A DNA stretch of 64,000 nucleotides from Mucilaginibacter galii (GTDB lineage Bacteria; Bacteroidota; Bacteroidia; Sphingobacteriales; Sphingobacteriaceae). Shown one piece after another: positions 8,970 through 17,674 of this stretch; position 1 is the stretch's first letter, and each line of letters opens with the position of its first letter. The stretch spans positions 682,001-746,000 of the forward strand of contig NZ_BMDO01000001.1 of NCBI RefSeq assembly GCF_014635825.1, written 5' to 3'. The notes beneath the pieces were generated by a model. That model did not search any database. It saw nothing but the letters and a program-made list of their open reading frames with translations, and was not told the DNA's origin. A program made the position numbers and the translations under genes.

Positions 8970-9052
8970 TTCATAGTTATTAGTTCATAATCGATGGTTC
9001 AAAATAGTTGGCTTTACGTGTTACTTTCAAACCATGAACTATCGACTATGAA
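8970..9052. repeat. Inverted pair of degenerate heptad arrays between lutB and lutC
   Basis: On the plus strand six consecutive 7-mers start at 8970: TTCATAG, TTATTAG, TTCATAA, TCGATGG, TTCAAAA, TAGTTGG. On the minus strand three start at 9052: TTCATAG, TCGATAG, TTCATGG. The two arrays face each other and fill nearly the whole 104-nt gap. A sister element lies between lutA and lutB. Confidence 0.7.
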
Positions 9053-9065
9053 CCAAGAAGTCATT

Positions 9066-10442
9066 TTACTTCTTCCTGTTCTTCGCGTACCACTCTCCAA
9101 ATGATTGCTCGGGAGAGGAGGGCATTTCGCGTTGCTTGTACCAGGGGTTAAGCTTATTGCTTACTGCAAAAGGTGCGTATTTAATAGTTAACCTACCCAT
9201 TTTACCTGCTGCATGGTACAGCGTGGGCGAGGCTAAAGTTTTAGCCATTACCTGCATGGCTATCTTTTTGCCTGTTGGTGCATAGCCTTCTTTCACCAGT
9301 ACCTGTCGCCATTTATATAGCTGATCGTGAATATCAATTTTGACCGGGCAAACGTTAGAGCATGAGCCGCAAAGCGTGGAAGCAAAAGGCAGATCGGCAT
9401 ACTTACGCATGTCTAAGTTTGGTGCTAAAATAGAACCTATAGGGCCTGCTACGGCGGTATGGTAACTGTGGCCACCACTGCGGCGGTATACCGGGCAGGT
9501 GTTCATACAGGCGCCGCAACGGATGCACTTTAACGAGTTGCGAAAATCCTCGCGACCCAATTGTATGCTTCTACCATTATCTACCAGTACCAGGTGCATT
9601 TGCTGTCCTGCGCGTGGTTTTTTGAAATGACTGCTGTAGGTAGTGATGGGTTGACCTGTGGCACTGCGGGTAAGCAGGCGCAAAAATACGCCCAGATGCT
9701 CACGCTTAGGGATCAACTTTTCTATTCCCATGCAGGCGATATGTACATCGGCCAAATGGGCGCCCATATCGGCGTTACCCTCATTAGTGCACACTACAAA
9801 TTCGCCGGTTTCAGCTATGGCAAAGTTAACGCCGGTTAATGCAACTTTACGGGTCAGGAATGTTTCACGCAAGCTGCCACGTGCCGTTTCGGTTAAAAAC
9901 TGCGGGTCTGACATGTTAGAGGGCGTACCCAAATACATGTGGAATAGGTCGCCTATTTCTTCTTTCTTTTTATGGATACAGGGAAGTACGATATGGCTTG
10001 GGGCTTCGCCGGCTAACTGCACAATGCGCTCGCCTAAGTCGGAGTCGATCACCTCAATGCCATGAGTGGCCAAGTAATCATTCAGGTGGCATTCCTCGGT
10101 GAGCATGCTTTTGCTCTTCACCATCTGCGTTACCTTATTTTCGGCAAGCAGGCCATGTACAATCTCATTATGTTCTTTGGCATCGGCCGCCCAGTGTACT
10201 ATAATGCCGTTAGCCTTAGCGGCAGATTCAAACTCCTGCAGGTAAGCGTTCAGGTTGCTCAGCACATTGTGCTTAATACCTGAGGCGGCTTCGCGCAGAG
10301 CCTCCCATTCGGGCAGTTGGTGCACGCTTTTATCGCGTTTGGCACGTATCCACCACAGGGTTTCATCATGCCAGTCTACCCGGTCTTCGTCTTTATTAAA
10401 TATTTCGGCCAGTTCGGCGTGATCTTTAGTTTCTGTAGTCAT
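9066..10442 (-). CDS. lutB: LutB iron-sulfur lactate oxidation subunit
   Basis: A 458-residue LutB. The N-terminal two thirds is a LUD domain (ALTGVNFAIAETGEFVVCTNEGN near 201-223), followed by a ferredoxin-like region with two cysteine clusters: C306, C309, C312, C316 in CIRCGACMNTCP, and C358, C361, C365 in CGSCSNVCP, then the C-terminal helical tail typical of the family. With LutA and LutC it forms a cytoplasmic complex that converts L-lactate to pyruvate. It sits between lutA and lutC, about 109 and 104 nt from each, and both gaps hold heptad elements. Confidence 0.95.
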   Translation of the reverse strand: MTTETKDHAELAEIFNKDEDRVDWHDETLWWIRAKRDKSVHQLPEWEALREAASGIKHNVLSNLNAYLQEFESAAKANGIIVHWAADAKEHNEIVHGLLAENKVTQMVKSKSMLTEECHLNDYLATHGIEVIDSDLGERIVQLAGEAPSHIVLPCIHKKKEEIGDLFHMYLGTPSNMSDPQFLTETARGSLRETFLTRKVALTGVNFAIAETGEFVVCTNEGNADMGAHLADVHIACMGIEKLIPKREHLGVFLRLLTRSATGQPITTYSSHFKKPRAGQQMHLVLVDNGRSIQLGREDFRNSLKCIRCGACMNTCPVYRRSGGHSYHTAVAGPIGSILAPNLDMRKYADLPFASTLCGSCSNVCPVKIDIHDQLYKWRQVLVKEGYAPTGKKIAMQVMAKTLASPTLYHAAGKMGRLTIKYAPFAVSNKLNPWYKQREMPSSPEQSFGEWYAKNRKK

Positions 10443-10445
10443 TAG

Positions 10446-10545
10446 TCTTTGGTCTTAAGTCCATAGTCAATTGACCATAGTACATTTTAATTTCCAAAAC
10501 TCAGCAACCCCTTCTATCTACGGACTATCGACCATAGACTATGGA
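10446..10545. repeat. Inverted pair of degenerate heptad arrays between lutA and lutB
   Basis: Plus-strand heptads from 10446: TCTTTGG, TCTTAAG, TCCATAG, TCAATTG, ACCATAG. Minus-strand heptads from 10545: TCCATAG, TCTATGG, TCGATAG, TCCGTAG. Strict 7-bp phase is kept inside each array. The element fills the 109-nt gap and resembles the one at 8970-9052 in unit length, unit sequence and inverted layout. Confidence 0.75.
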
Positions 10546-10551
10546 CTCACT

Positions 10552-11289
10552 TTATCCTTCACTATTCAATATCTCTGCAATGTGCAGCACTTTTACTTTA
10601 CTGCCCTGCCGTTTTAATATTCCTTCCATGTGCATGAGGCAGCTCATATCGGCACCGGTAATGTACTCAGCACCATGTTTAAGATGATCGGCCACGCGGT
10701 CTTTACCCATTTTGGCCGATACGGCTTCTTCGGCCACGCAAAATGTACCACCAAAACCGCAGCACTCATCCTTGCGGTCGAGTTCCACCAATTCTAGGTC
10801 TTTCACCATGTTTAACAACGAGCCCGGTTTAGAAAAGTTAGGCGCTACCAACTCGGTCATGGAACTTAAATGCAGTCCTCGTTGCCCATGGCAGCTTTGG
10901 TGTACCCCTACTTTATGCGGAAAGCGGGCAGGCAGGCTTTCCACCTTCAGCACGTCGGTTAAAAACGAGGTAAGCTCCCATACCTGGTGGGCTATGGTTT
11001 TAGCTAACTCGGGTTGTTTATCATCGTGCAGGTGTTCCCTTATGTGCAGCACGCAACTGCCTGATGGCGACACGATGTAATCGAAGCCTGAAAAATTATC
11101 GATAAAAAGACGGTTACAGCCACCTGTTAAATGCTCAAAACCTGAATTTGCCATTGGCTGGCCACAGCAGGTTTGATTAGGTGGGTATACAACAGTTACT
11201 CCCAGTTTTTCCAGCAACTGTAAAGTTGCTATGGCTGCGCCGGGGTAAAACTGGTCAACATAACACGGTATAAATAGTCCTACAGTCAT
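10552..11289 (-). CDS. lutA: LutA (Fe-S)-binding lactate oxidation subunit
   Basis: A 245-residue protein with two cysteine-rich CCG domains: CCGQP at residues 41-45 and CCGFGGTFC at 176-184, plus a conserved C9 in the N-terminal FIPCYVDQF block and HQSCHGQRGL in the middle. These features define LutA/LldE, the CCG subunit of the L-lactate-oxidising LutABC complex. The start ATG at 11289 overlaps the end of the upstream sugar kinase by 4 nt (ATGA), which indicates translational coupling and ties lactate oxidation to the rhamnose genes. Confidence 0.95.
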   Translation of the reverse strand: MTVGLFIPCYVDQFYPGAAIATLQLLEKLGVTVVYPPNQTCCGQPMANSGFEHLTGGCNRLFIDNFSGFDYIVSPSGSCVLHIREHLHDDKQPELAKTIAHQVWELTSFLTDVLKVESLPARFPHKVGVHQSCHGQRGLHLSSMTELVAPNFSKPGSLLNMVKDLELVELDRKDECCGFGGTFCVAEEAVSAKMGKDRVADHLKHGAEYITGADMSCLMHMEGILKRQGSKVKVLHIAEILNSEG

Positions 11290-12680
11290 ATATGTACGGT
11301 ATTCGATGCTGTATTATAACGTTTAAGTTGGATAAGGTTGTTAGGTAAAGCTTTATTATTCCAAGATTTATGAATAGCCAATGCTGTACCCACGGCCGTG
11401 GCCTGTGCAACAGAAGCTGCCCACACTTTAACGTCAGGGAACAGATCGGCCAGCAAATTCATAAAAATTTCGTTCTTACCAAAGCCGCCGTCTACATAAA
11501 TGTCTTTTACGCTGGTACCGTCTAAAACTAACTGTGTAGATTGGTATTGCAACGAAGCCAGATCAAGCATCAATTGATGGTAGGCCTCGGTATCGGTAGC
11601 AAATGAAGCAAGATCTCTTTTAGAAAATCCTGAAGTAATGAGGCCGGTACCATCTTTTACAGCGGTAGCTTGCGGCTGCTCGGCTTTCAGCTTGGCAATA
11701 ACCTCGGGCAGGTAAGGCATGGTACGGTATTTAACCGCATTTTGCTTAAACCAGGCAGCTATCCGTTTAACCTCCTGCTCATGCTCGTTTCCGGAGAAAA
11801 CGCGCGATGCTTTTACAGGCTTGCCCTGGTATTGCAGGTAAGCCAAACAATCCTGACTCAACTCTTGGGGCGTTAGCGGCTGATCATTGAACGGATTAAG
11901 GCTAATGCACCAAGTACCGGTAGACAGCAGTACAAACGGCTCCGTGAAACTTACAAGATAAGGGATCAACGCTGCCGAGCTATCGTGCAAGCCGATACCC
12001 ACGGCACAGCTTTTACCTTCAATGATCATGGCCAAAGCCTGGTTAGAAGGAAATATGGGTGCCAGCTTTTTACGCAAATGCTCTGCCTTAACCCACGAAT
12101 GATATTCTTGCTGGGTAAAATCCCAAAGCTGGGTATGGCAGCCAATGCTGGTAATATCAGAATAAGCCGCGCCCGATACCAGCGAACTTAAATACTGGGG
12201 TAAGTGCAAGGCATATTTAACCTGCTCAAACAGTTCGGGCCTTTGATATTTAATGCGGTACAATTGCATGCCCGAGTTAAGGTTACCTAATACCGGCGAT
12301 GCCGTTTCGGCGGCTATCTTATCAGGAGCGCCGTATAACTGGTAAAATTGCTCGCTTATTTCTTCGGGGTATGCTTTGAGGTAATTATACAGGGGCGCCA
12401 ATGGCTGCCCCTGCTCATTAATGTATACTAAGCTTGCCCCGTACGATGAAAAGTTAATGGCTTTGATCTCAAACTCGTTAAGACGGTATATTTCATGCAA
12501 TGAATCAAAAATGGACAACTGCAAACTTTCCAGGTTTTCGCAGGCATCGCCATCTTCATCTAACGTTTCAATAAACCTGGCCGACTTTTCGTAAACGATG
12601 TTATAGTCCTCATCCAGCAAAAAAAGCTTCTTGTTGGTTTTACCTACATCAAATACGGCTATTACGGGTGTTTTGGTCAT
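11286..12680 (-). CDS. rhaK: FGGY-family sugar kinase, probable L-rhamnulokinase
   Basis: A 464-residue FGGY carbohydrate kinase. The N-terminal phosphate-binding loop is IAVFDVGKTNKKLFLLDED, and the C-terminal domain has the ATP-site glycines in IYVDGGFGKNEIFMNLLAD. The chain is short compared with typical 490-residue rhamnulokinases and is diverged from E. coli RhaB, but it sits exactly between a rhamnose isomerase gene (1 nt gap) and lutA, in a run with rhaT and a rhamnulose-phosphate aldolase. The inferred reaction is ATP-dependent phosphorylation of L-rhamnulose at C1. A fuculokinase-like role is the main alternative. Confidence 0.88.
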   Translation of the reverse strand: MTKTPVIAVFDVGKTNKKLFLLDEDYNIVYEKSARFIETLDEDGDACENLESLQLSIFDSLHEIYRLNEFEIKAINFSSYGASLVYINEQGQPLAPLYNYLKAYPEEISEQFYQLYGAPDKIAAETASPVLGNLNSGMQLYRIKYQRPELFEQVKYALHLPQYLSSLVSGAAYSDITSIGCHTQLWDFTQQEYHSWVKAEHLRKKLAPIFPSNQALAMIIEGKSCAVGIGLHDSSAALIPYLVSFTEPFVLLSTGTWCISLNPFNDQPLTPQELSQDCLAYLQYQGKPVKASRVFSGNEHEQEVKRIAAWFKQNAVKYRTMPYLPEVIAKLKAEQPQATAVKDGTGLITSGFSKRDLASFATDTEAYHQLMLDLASLQYQSTQLVLDGTSVKDIYVDGGFGKNEIFMNLLADLFPDVKVWAASVAQATAVGTALAIHKSWNNKALPNNLIQLKRYNTASNTVHI

Positions 12681-12681
12681 G

Positions 12682-13956
12682 CTATAATCCTGTGGCTACG
12701 GTGTTCTGGCCACGTTCTTTAATTAAATTACTACGTACATCCAAGCTGCGGTAAACACCCAGCGGATTTAATGCGCCACCTTCTCTTAAACGTGCCTCTG
12801 CTATCAGCGGGCGAACGTCGGTACGATAAGCAGCCTGCAAAATCTCCTGTGCGGCAACAGCATCATTTGATTCTTGAGCTTGTTTCAGAGCAGCGGTATC
12901 GACTAATAAAGCCTGAGCGTAAGCAATTTTGATGGCTTCTACCGATTGTAATAGATCTTCAATCGGGTCTTTCACGTTGTGCGATGCGTCGATCATCCAA
13001 CCAATACTGGTTGCATGAGCCATGCCGCGGGCATCCATACCTTCCACCAGTTCATTAAAAATGAGGAATAATTGGTAAGGGTTAATGCTGCCTACAGTTA
13101 AATCATCATCACCGTATTTAGAATCGTTGAAGTGGAAACCGGCTAATTTGCCTTCCATCAGCAATAATGATACAATTTGCTCAATGTTGGTGTTAGGCAA
13201 GTGATGACCTAAATCTACCAGAGTAGAAGCTTTAGGGCCTAATTTATTGGCTAACAATAACGATTGTCCCCAATCGCCAATGGTGGTTGAATAGAAGTAT
13301 GGCTCGTAAGGTTTGTACTCTACCCAAACTTTCCAGTCTTGAGGTAAAGCAGCATAAATTTCCTGTAAGCTCTCTAAAGTATTTTGGAAAGCGTTACGGA
13401 AGTTTAACTGACCCGGAAAGCTTGAACCATCGGCCAGCCAAACAGACAATGCATTTGAACCTAACTCAACACCGTATTTTATAACTTCGATATTGTGTTC
13501 AACCGCTTGCTTGCGCACTGCTTTATCTGAGTGATGCAACGAACCGAATTTGTAGCTTAAGCTTTGGTCTTTTTGATCCTGAAAAGTGTTAGAGTTTACA
13601 GCATCAAAACGTAAACCGTGATGTGCGGCTACTGCTTTTATAGCGTCTGCATTTGATGGGATATCCCACGGAATGTGTAGGGAAATAGAATTACTTGATT
13701 TGTTTAGCGCGTGGATAGCACCTACATCCTCAATTTTTTCTTCTAAAGTACGGGGCTCGCCACCGCCCGAAAAACGGCCGAAACGTGTACCACCTGTACC
13801 TAAAGCCCAGCTTGGAATAGCGATATTGAAAGCCTGTATCTTTTGGATCACTTCATCCAAATTTTTAACGTCGGCAGCCACATAATCAAACTGGCGCTGG
13901 TGTTTATTGCTTAACTGATGATTGGCTTCATCAATTCTACTTTTTTCTATTAACAT
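12682..13956 (-). CDS. rhaI: L-rhamnose isomerase (RhaI type, TIM barrel)
   Basis: A 424-residue sugar isomerase of the xylose-isomerase-like TIM-barrel superfamily. Recognisable blocks are WALGTGGTRFGRFSGGGEPR near residues 50-70, WVEYKPYEPYFYST (metal-site glutamate), LVDLGHHLPNTN (metal-site Asp/His) and AGFHFNDSKYGDDDL. These are the features of the Pseudomonas stutzeri-type L-rhamnose isomerase, distinct from E. coli RhaA. It would convert L-rhamnose to L-rhamnulose in the cytoplasm. The stop lies 1 nt before the kinase start. The 116-nt gap upstream to rhaEW carries a GC-rich inverted repeat. Confidence 0.92.
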   Translation of the reverse strand: MLIEKSRIDEANHQLSNKHQRQFDYVAADVKNLDEVIQKIQAFNIAIPSWALGTGGTRFGRFSGGGEPRTLEEKIEDVGAIHALNKSSNSISLHIPWDIPSNADAIKAVAAHHGLRFDAVNSNTFQDQKDQSLSYKFGSLHHSDKAVRKQAVEHNIEVIKYGVELGSNALSVWLADGSSFPGQLNFRNAFQNTLESLQEIYAALPQDWKVWVEYKPYEPYFYSTTIGDWGQSLLLANKLGPKASTLVDLGHHLPNTNIEQIVSLLLMEGKLAGFHFNDSKYGDDDLTVGSINPYQLFLIFNELVEGMDARGMAHATSIGWMIDASHNVKDPIEDLLQSVEAIKIAYAQALLVDTAALKQAQESNDAVAAQEILQAAYRTDVRPLIAEARLREGGALNPLGVYRSLDVRSNLIKERGQNTVATGL

Positions 13957-13967
13957 AATTTATAATT

Positions 13968-14070
13968 GGTAGCCCCTCCCAAACCCTCCCCGGGAGGGAG
14001 GGCTTTTGAAAGGCAAGTTATCATGTTGTGTTTTAAAAGTCTCCCCTCCCGGGGAAGATTTAGAGGGGGC
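13968..14070. repeat. GC-rich inverted repeat inside the rha operon
   Basis: The gap between rhaEW and rhaI contains two arms rich in CCCTCCC and GGGAGGG: around 13973-14005 (CCCTCCCCGGGAGGGAGGGC) and around 14040-14072 (CTCCCCTCCCGGGG followed by GAGGGGGC). Each arm can fold on itself. The pattern resembles GC-rich intergenic repeats seen in other Bacteroidota. It lies in an operon whose other tight junctions are 1 nt or a 4-nt overlap. Confidence 0.65.
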
Positions 14071-14072
14071 TT

Positions 14073-16193
14073 TTATCTCACAAAACCGGCAGCAACACCA
14101 CCGTCAACGTTAATAACGTTACCTGTAGATTTACCTAATAAGCCACCGGTTAAGGCGAAGCAGGCGTTGGCAATATCAATCGGCAAAATAATCTCGTTCA
14201 GTAAAGTGCGTTTTGCGTAGTAGGCAGGCAGTTCGGCCACGGTAATACCGTAAGCTTTAGCACGGCCTTCGGCCCAGCCGCCAGCCCAAATATTACTATC
14301 GCTGATCACGGCATCAGGGTTTACCACATTCACACGGATCTTATCGGGGCCAAGCTCCGCAGCATTTAAGCGGCTTAAATGTAATTGGGCAGCTTTGGCA
14401 CTACCGTAACCTGCATTGTTAGGGCCGCTTACCAAAGCGTTTTTGCTTACAATGTTAATTACATCGCCACCAATGGCTTGTTTTTTCATAACAGCAACAG
14501 CAGCCTGGGTTACAAAGAACTGGCCTTTCACCAATACATCATATAACAAGTCCCAGTCTTTTTCGGTATGGTCGCCAATAGTTTTAGAGATAGATAAACC
14601 TGCGTTATTCACAATTAAATCTACACCGCCAAAGTTTAAAGCAGCCACATCCATTGCACCTTGAATTTGCTCAGCGCTGGTTACATCCATAACAGCAGTA
14701 GCGTATGAATCTTTACCATACAGGCCTTTAAATTCTTCGCCGGTAGCTTCTAAACGCTCAGCGTTCATGTCGTTCAAAATAACAACGGCACCTTCTTCTA
14801 CAAACTTTTTAGCGATAGCTTTACCAATACCACCGGCACTACCGGTAATTAAGGCAATACGACCGCTTAAAGCTTTAGGTTTAGGCATACGCTGTAATTT
14901 GGCTTCTTCTAACAACCAGTACTCAATATCAAAAGCCTCCTGGCGTGGTAACGAAGTGTACTCAGAGATAGCCTCGGCACCTTTCATTACGTTAATAGCG
15001 TTGGTATAAAACTCGGCAGCTACACGGGCCGTTTGCTTGTCTTTAGAGAAACTGAACATACCTACACCCGGGTATAAAATAATTACCGGATTGGTATCGC
15101 GGATGGCCGGGCTATTATCGTGTTTGCAGGTATTGTAATAGTCGGTATACATTTGGCGGTAAGCCTCAAATGCAGGAGCCAGTTGTGCTTTTAAACCTTC
15201 AACATCGCTCAAATCAGTATCAGGTGCTAACTCCAACACCAGCGGACTGATCTTGGTGCGCAGGAAGTGATCGGGGCAGCTGGTGCCCATTGGTGCCAAA
15301 CGCTCTAAATCGTTAGAGTTTATATATTCTAATACACGTACATCATCAGTAAAATGACCGATCATGTTACGCTCGCTTGAGCAAAAACCACGCAGTATAG
15401 GTGCTAAGGCAACGGCTTGTTTTTTACGGCCGGCTTCGTCTAAGCTTTGGATTTTTTGTCCGCCAAAAACAGGGCCTTTTTTGCCGTAGTTTTGCTCTAA
15501 GTATTCAGCACATTTTTCAATTACCTCTAAGGTGTTGATATAGCTTTCGTAAGCAGTATCGCCCCAGGTAAATAAGCCGTGCGAGCCTAACATGATACCA
15601 CGGATGCCCGGGTTAGCATCTAAACAGGCTTTTAATTGTAATCCTAATTCAAAACCCGGTTTTTTCCATTCTACCCAACCAATAGTACCGCCAAATAACT
15701 CTTCAGTAATTTGTTTACCGTCTTTAGCCGCTGCAATAGCAATGGCTGCATCAGGGTGCAAGTGATCGATATGTGCAAATGGCAAAAAGCCGTGTAGCGG
15801 GGTATCAATAGATGGTGCTTTAGAGGCCAGGTCGAAAATGCTGTGATTAAACAGTTCAACCATTTCATCTTCATGCTCTACACCACGATATACGTTTTTT
15901 AAGCTGCGTAAGCGGTCAACGTACAGAGCAGCAAGGCCGCTTTTCTTAAGCGTACCAATATCACCACCCGAACCTTTGATCCACATTACTTCCACTTCCT
16001 GACCTGTTAATGGGTCTTTTTGCATGAGTTTGCAAGAAGTGTTACCGCCACCATAGTTAGTAAGGCGCAAATCGGCACCTAAAAGGTTAGATCGGTATAT
16101 TAAAAGGGCTACCTCATCGCCGGCCAGTTCGGCTGCTTTGGCGTCATCCCATAAATAGCTTACGTGCTTAAATTCGGTTGTGTTAACAGACAT
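14073..16193 (-). CDS. rhaEW: Bifunctional rhamnulose-1-phosphate aldolase / lactaldehyde dehydrogenase
   Basis: A 706-residue fusion. Residues 1 to about 430 form a class II aldolase/adducin domain with zinc-site histidines in HIDHLHPDA (141-146) and GSHGLFTWGD (H205). Residues about 443-706 form a short-chain dehydrogenase with the nucleotide loop TGSAGGIG (450-457), NNAG near 529 and the catalytic YGSAK (Y596, K600). In characterised RhaEW proteins the aldolase splits L-rhamnulose 1-phosphate to DHAP and L-lactaldehyde, and the SDR oxidises L-lactaldehyde to L-lactate. It starts 1 nt after the rhaT stop. Its product L-lactate is the substrate of the LutABC genes further down the same run. 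Confidence 0.95.
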   Translation of the reverse strand: MSVNTTEFKHVSYLWDDAKAAELAGDEVALLIYRSNLLGADLRLTNYGGGNTSCKLMQKDPLTGQEVEVMWIKGSGGDIGTLKKSGLAALYVDRLRSLKNVYRGVEHEDEMVELFNHSIFDLASKAPSIDTPLHGFLPFAHIDHLHPDAAIAIAAAKDGKQITEELFGGTIGWVEWKKPGFELGLQLKACLDANPGIRGIMLGSHGLFTWGDTAYESYINTLEVIEKCAEYLEQNYGKKGPVFGGQKIQSLDEAGRKKQAVALAPILRGFCSSERNMIGHFTDDVRVLEYINSNDLERLAPMGTSCPDHFLRTKISPLVLELAPDTDLSDVEGLKAQLAPAFEAYRQMYTDYYNTCKHDNSPAIRDTNPVIILYPGVGMFSFSKDKQTARVAAEFYTNAINVMKGAEAISEYTSLPRQEAFDIEYWLLEEAKLQRMPKPKALSGRIALITGSAGGIGKAIAKKFVEEGAVVILNDMNAERLEATGEEFKGLYGKDSYATAVMDVTSAEQIQGAMDVAALNFGGVDLIVNNAGLSISKTIGDHTEKDWDLLYDVLVKGQFFVTQAAVAVMKKQAIGGDVINIVSKNALVSGPNNAGYGSAKAAQLHLSRLNAAELGPDKIRVNVVNPDAVISDSNIWAGGWAEGRAKAYGITVAELPAYYAKRTLLNEIILPIDIANACFALTGGLLGKSTGNVINVDGGVAAGFVR

Positions 16194-16194
16194 A

Positions 16195-17313
16195 TTAAAT
16201 TTTACTATTACTTGTTACTTGTACGTTTTCTTTGTCTTTAATCTTATTACCGTATCCTACAATTAATACAGAAATTACGATAGTTGCTATACCGGCAACT
16301 ACGGTCATTAATGCTTTGCGGCTTACGCCTTTCCACTCTTTTAATACCAAACCCCAGATATTGGCTATGAGAATTATAAAGGCCATGTGCAGTATCCACG
16401 AGCTTGGCCCGTTACCTAAACGGCTTTCGCCCATACCGTAGAAAAAGAACTGCAGAAACCATGTAGTACCGGCTAAAGCCGAGAACAGGTAGTTGGCAAG
16501 CAGCGGTGTTTTCTTATCGGTATAGTTGCCAAAAGTTTTATTCTTAGCGTTCAATATCATACAGTAAATAAAATTGGTAGTGAAACCACCCCATAGTATT
16601 ACAATATACGTTACGTTATTTTGATATAAGAAATTGCCCTGACCAGGGTTTGCCGCCATCCAGATATGGTTTGCCGTATCGGCCATGCTGTGACCGGCTT
16701 CTATACCAAAATTGAAGCAAGCACTTAACACACCCGAGATAATAGCCAGCGTAATACCCAAACCAAATTTGTATTCGGTATTGGTTGCCGAAACATCGCC
16801 CGATGCGGTCATTTCCTTTTCTTTCATTACTCCTGCCCTACCGCAGATAACAATGCCTATTACACATACTAAAATACCCAACAGCACCATTTGGCCCCAG
16901 TGGGTATTCATCAACGTAGAGATGGTATCCTTATTAGGTTCGGGATTAAATTCGTAATAAATGGATGGGATTAGCGATCCAAAAACAGAACACAAACCCA
17001 GTATAACAGAACTGCCTAATGCTACGCCTAAATAACGTACGCCCAAGCCGTAAGTTAAACCACCAATGCCCCACAATACACCAAAAACATAGGTTAACTG
17101 CAAAATGCTTCCGCTGGTATTTTTTATAATTTCGCTAAAGTTAGGAATGGTTAACCAGGCTGCTAAAGGTGGTACAATAAGCCATGAAAACAACCCGCCC
17201 ACTATCCAAAAGCTTTCCCACGCCCAGCCCTTAACCTTTTTATAAGGTATGTAGAAGCTGCCCGATGCAAAGCCCCCTATAAAGTGAAATATAACGCCTA
17301 AAATTGCCTGCAT
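16195..17313 (-). CDS. rhaT: L-rhamnose/H+ symporter RhaT
   Basis: A 372-residue polytopic membrane protein of about 10 helices with the RhaT signature GGFASGSFYIPYKKVKGWAW and WESFWIVGGLFSWL near the N-terminus, LGVRYLGVALGSSVILGLCSVFG, and a long C-terminal half ending in a lysine-rich tail. RhaT imports L-rhamnose with a proton across the inner membrane; the family is slightly shorter in E. coli (344). First gene of the run rhaT-rhaEW-rhaI-rhaK-lutABC and divergent from the GntR regulator across a 361-bp region. An imperfect palindrome at 17381-17403 lies about 70 bp upstream. Confidence 0.95.
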   Translation of the reverse strand: MQAILGVIFHFIGGFASGSFYIPYKKVKGWAWESFWIVGGLFSWLIVPPLAAWLTIPNFSEIIKNTSGSILQLTYVFGVLWGIGGLTYGLGVRYLGVALGSSVILGLCSVFGSLIPSIYYEFNPEPNKDTISTLMNTHWGQMVLLGILVCVIGIVICGRAGVMKEKEMTASGDVSATNTEYKFGLGITLAIISGVLSACFNFGIEAGHSMADTANHIWMAANPGQGNFLYQNNVTYIVILWGGFTTNFIYCMILNAKNKTFGNYTDKKTPLLANYLFSALAGTTWFLQFFFYGMGESRLGNGPSSWILHMAFIILIANIWGLVLKEWKGVSRKALMTVVAGIATIVISVLIVGYGNKIKDKENVQVTSNSKI

Positions 17314-17380
17314 TCTCTAAAAATTTTAATAATTGGTTGTAGCGAAAGTAGAAAAGCTGCATAATACAGCTATCATGTAC

Positions 17381-17403
17381 TGTCATGGTAAATATACATG
17401 GCA
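17381..17403. promoter_or_regulatory. Candidate operator palindrome between rhaT and gntR
   Basis: A 23-bp imperfect palindrome with arms TGTCATG and CATGGCA (6 of 7 bases complementary) around a 9-bp AT-rich centre. It lies in the 361-bp divergent region, about 70 bp upstream of rhaT and about 270 bp upstream of the regulator gene. It is a plausible site for the neighbouring GntR protein, by position and symmetry only. Confidence 0.4.
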
Positions 17404-17515
17404 CTCGTCAATTTTAACCACTGATACAAACAATTGTAATAATACTTTATTAACTCGTTAAATTAACATAAAAAGCATTTTCGGGTAATATCCTACAGGT
17501 TTATGTTAATATCGG

Positions 17516-17523
17516 TAAATTTG
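17516..17523 (+). promoter_or_regulatory. -7 promoter box for the GntR regulator gene
   Basis: TAAATTTG matches the TAnnTTTG consensus exactly, about 150 nt upstream of the regulator start. No convincing -33 TTG is seen at the standard spacing. Confidence 0.4.
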
Positions 17524-17674
17524 GCTACTTTAGTTGCAGACTACCGACCAAGATTATAAGCGTTTGATTTACAGGTACCGCCTAAATTCGGTAAGCTTTT
17601 TGCACTGTAGGTTTTTCAGCTTTTTTTGCTGGTATCTATGCCTGATTAAGTGAAGTTATGATTAACTAATTTTC

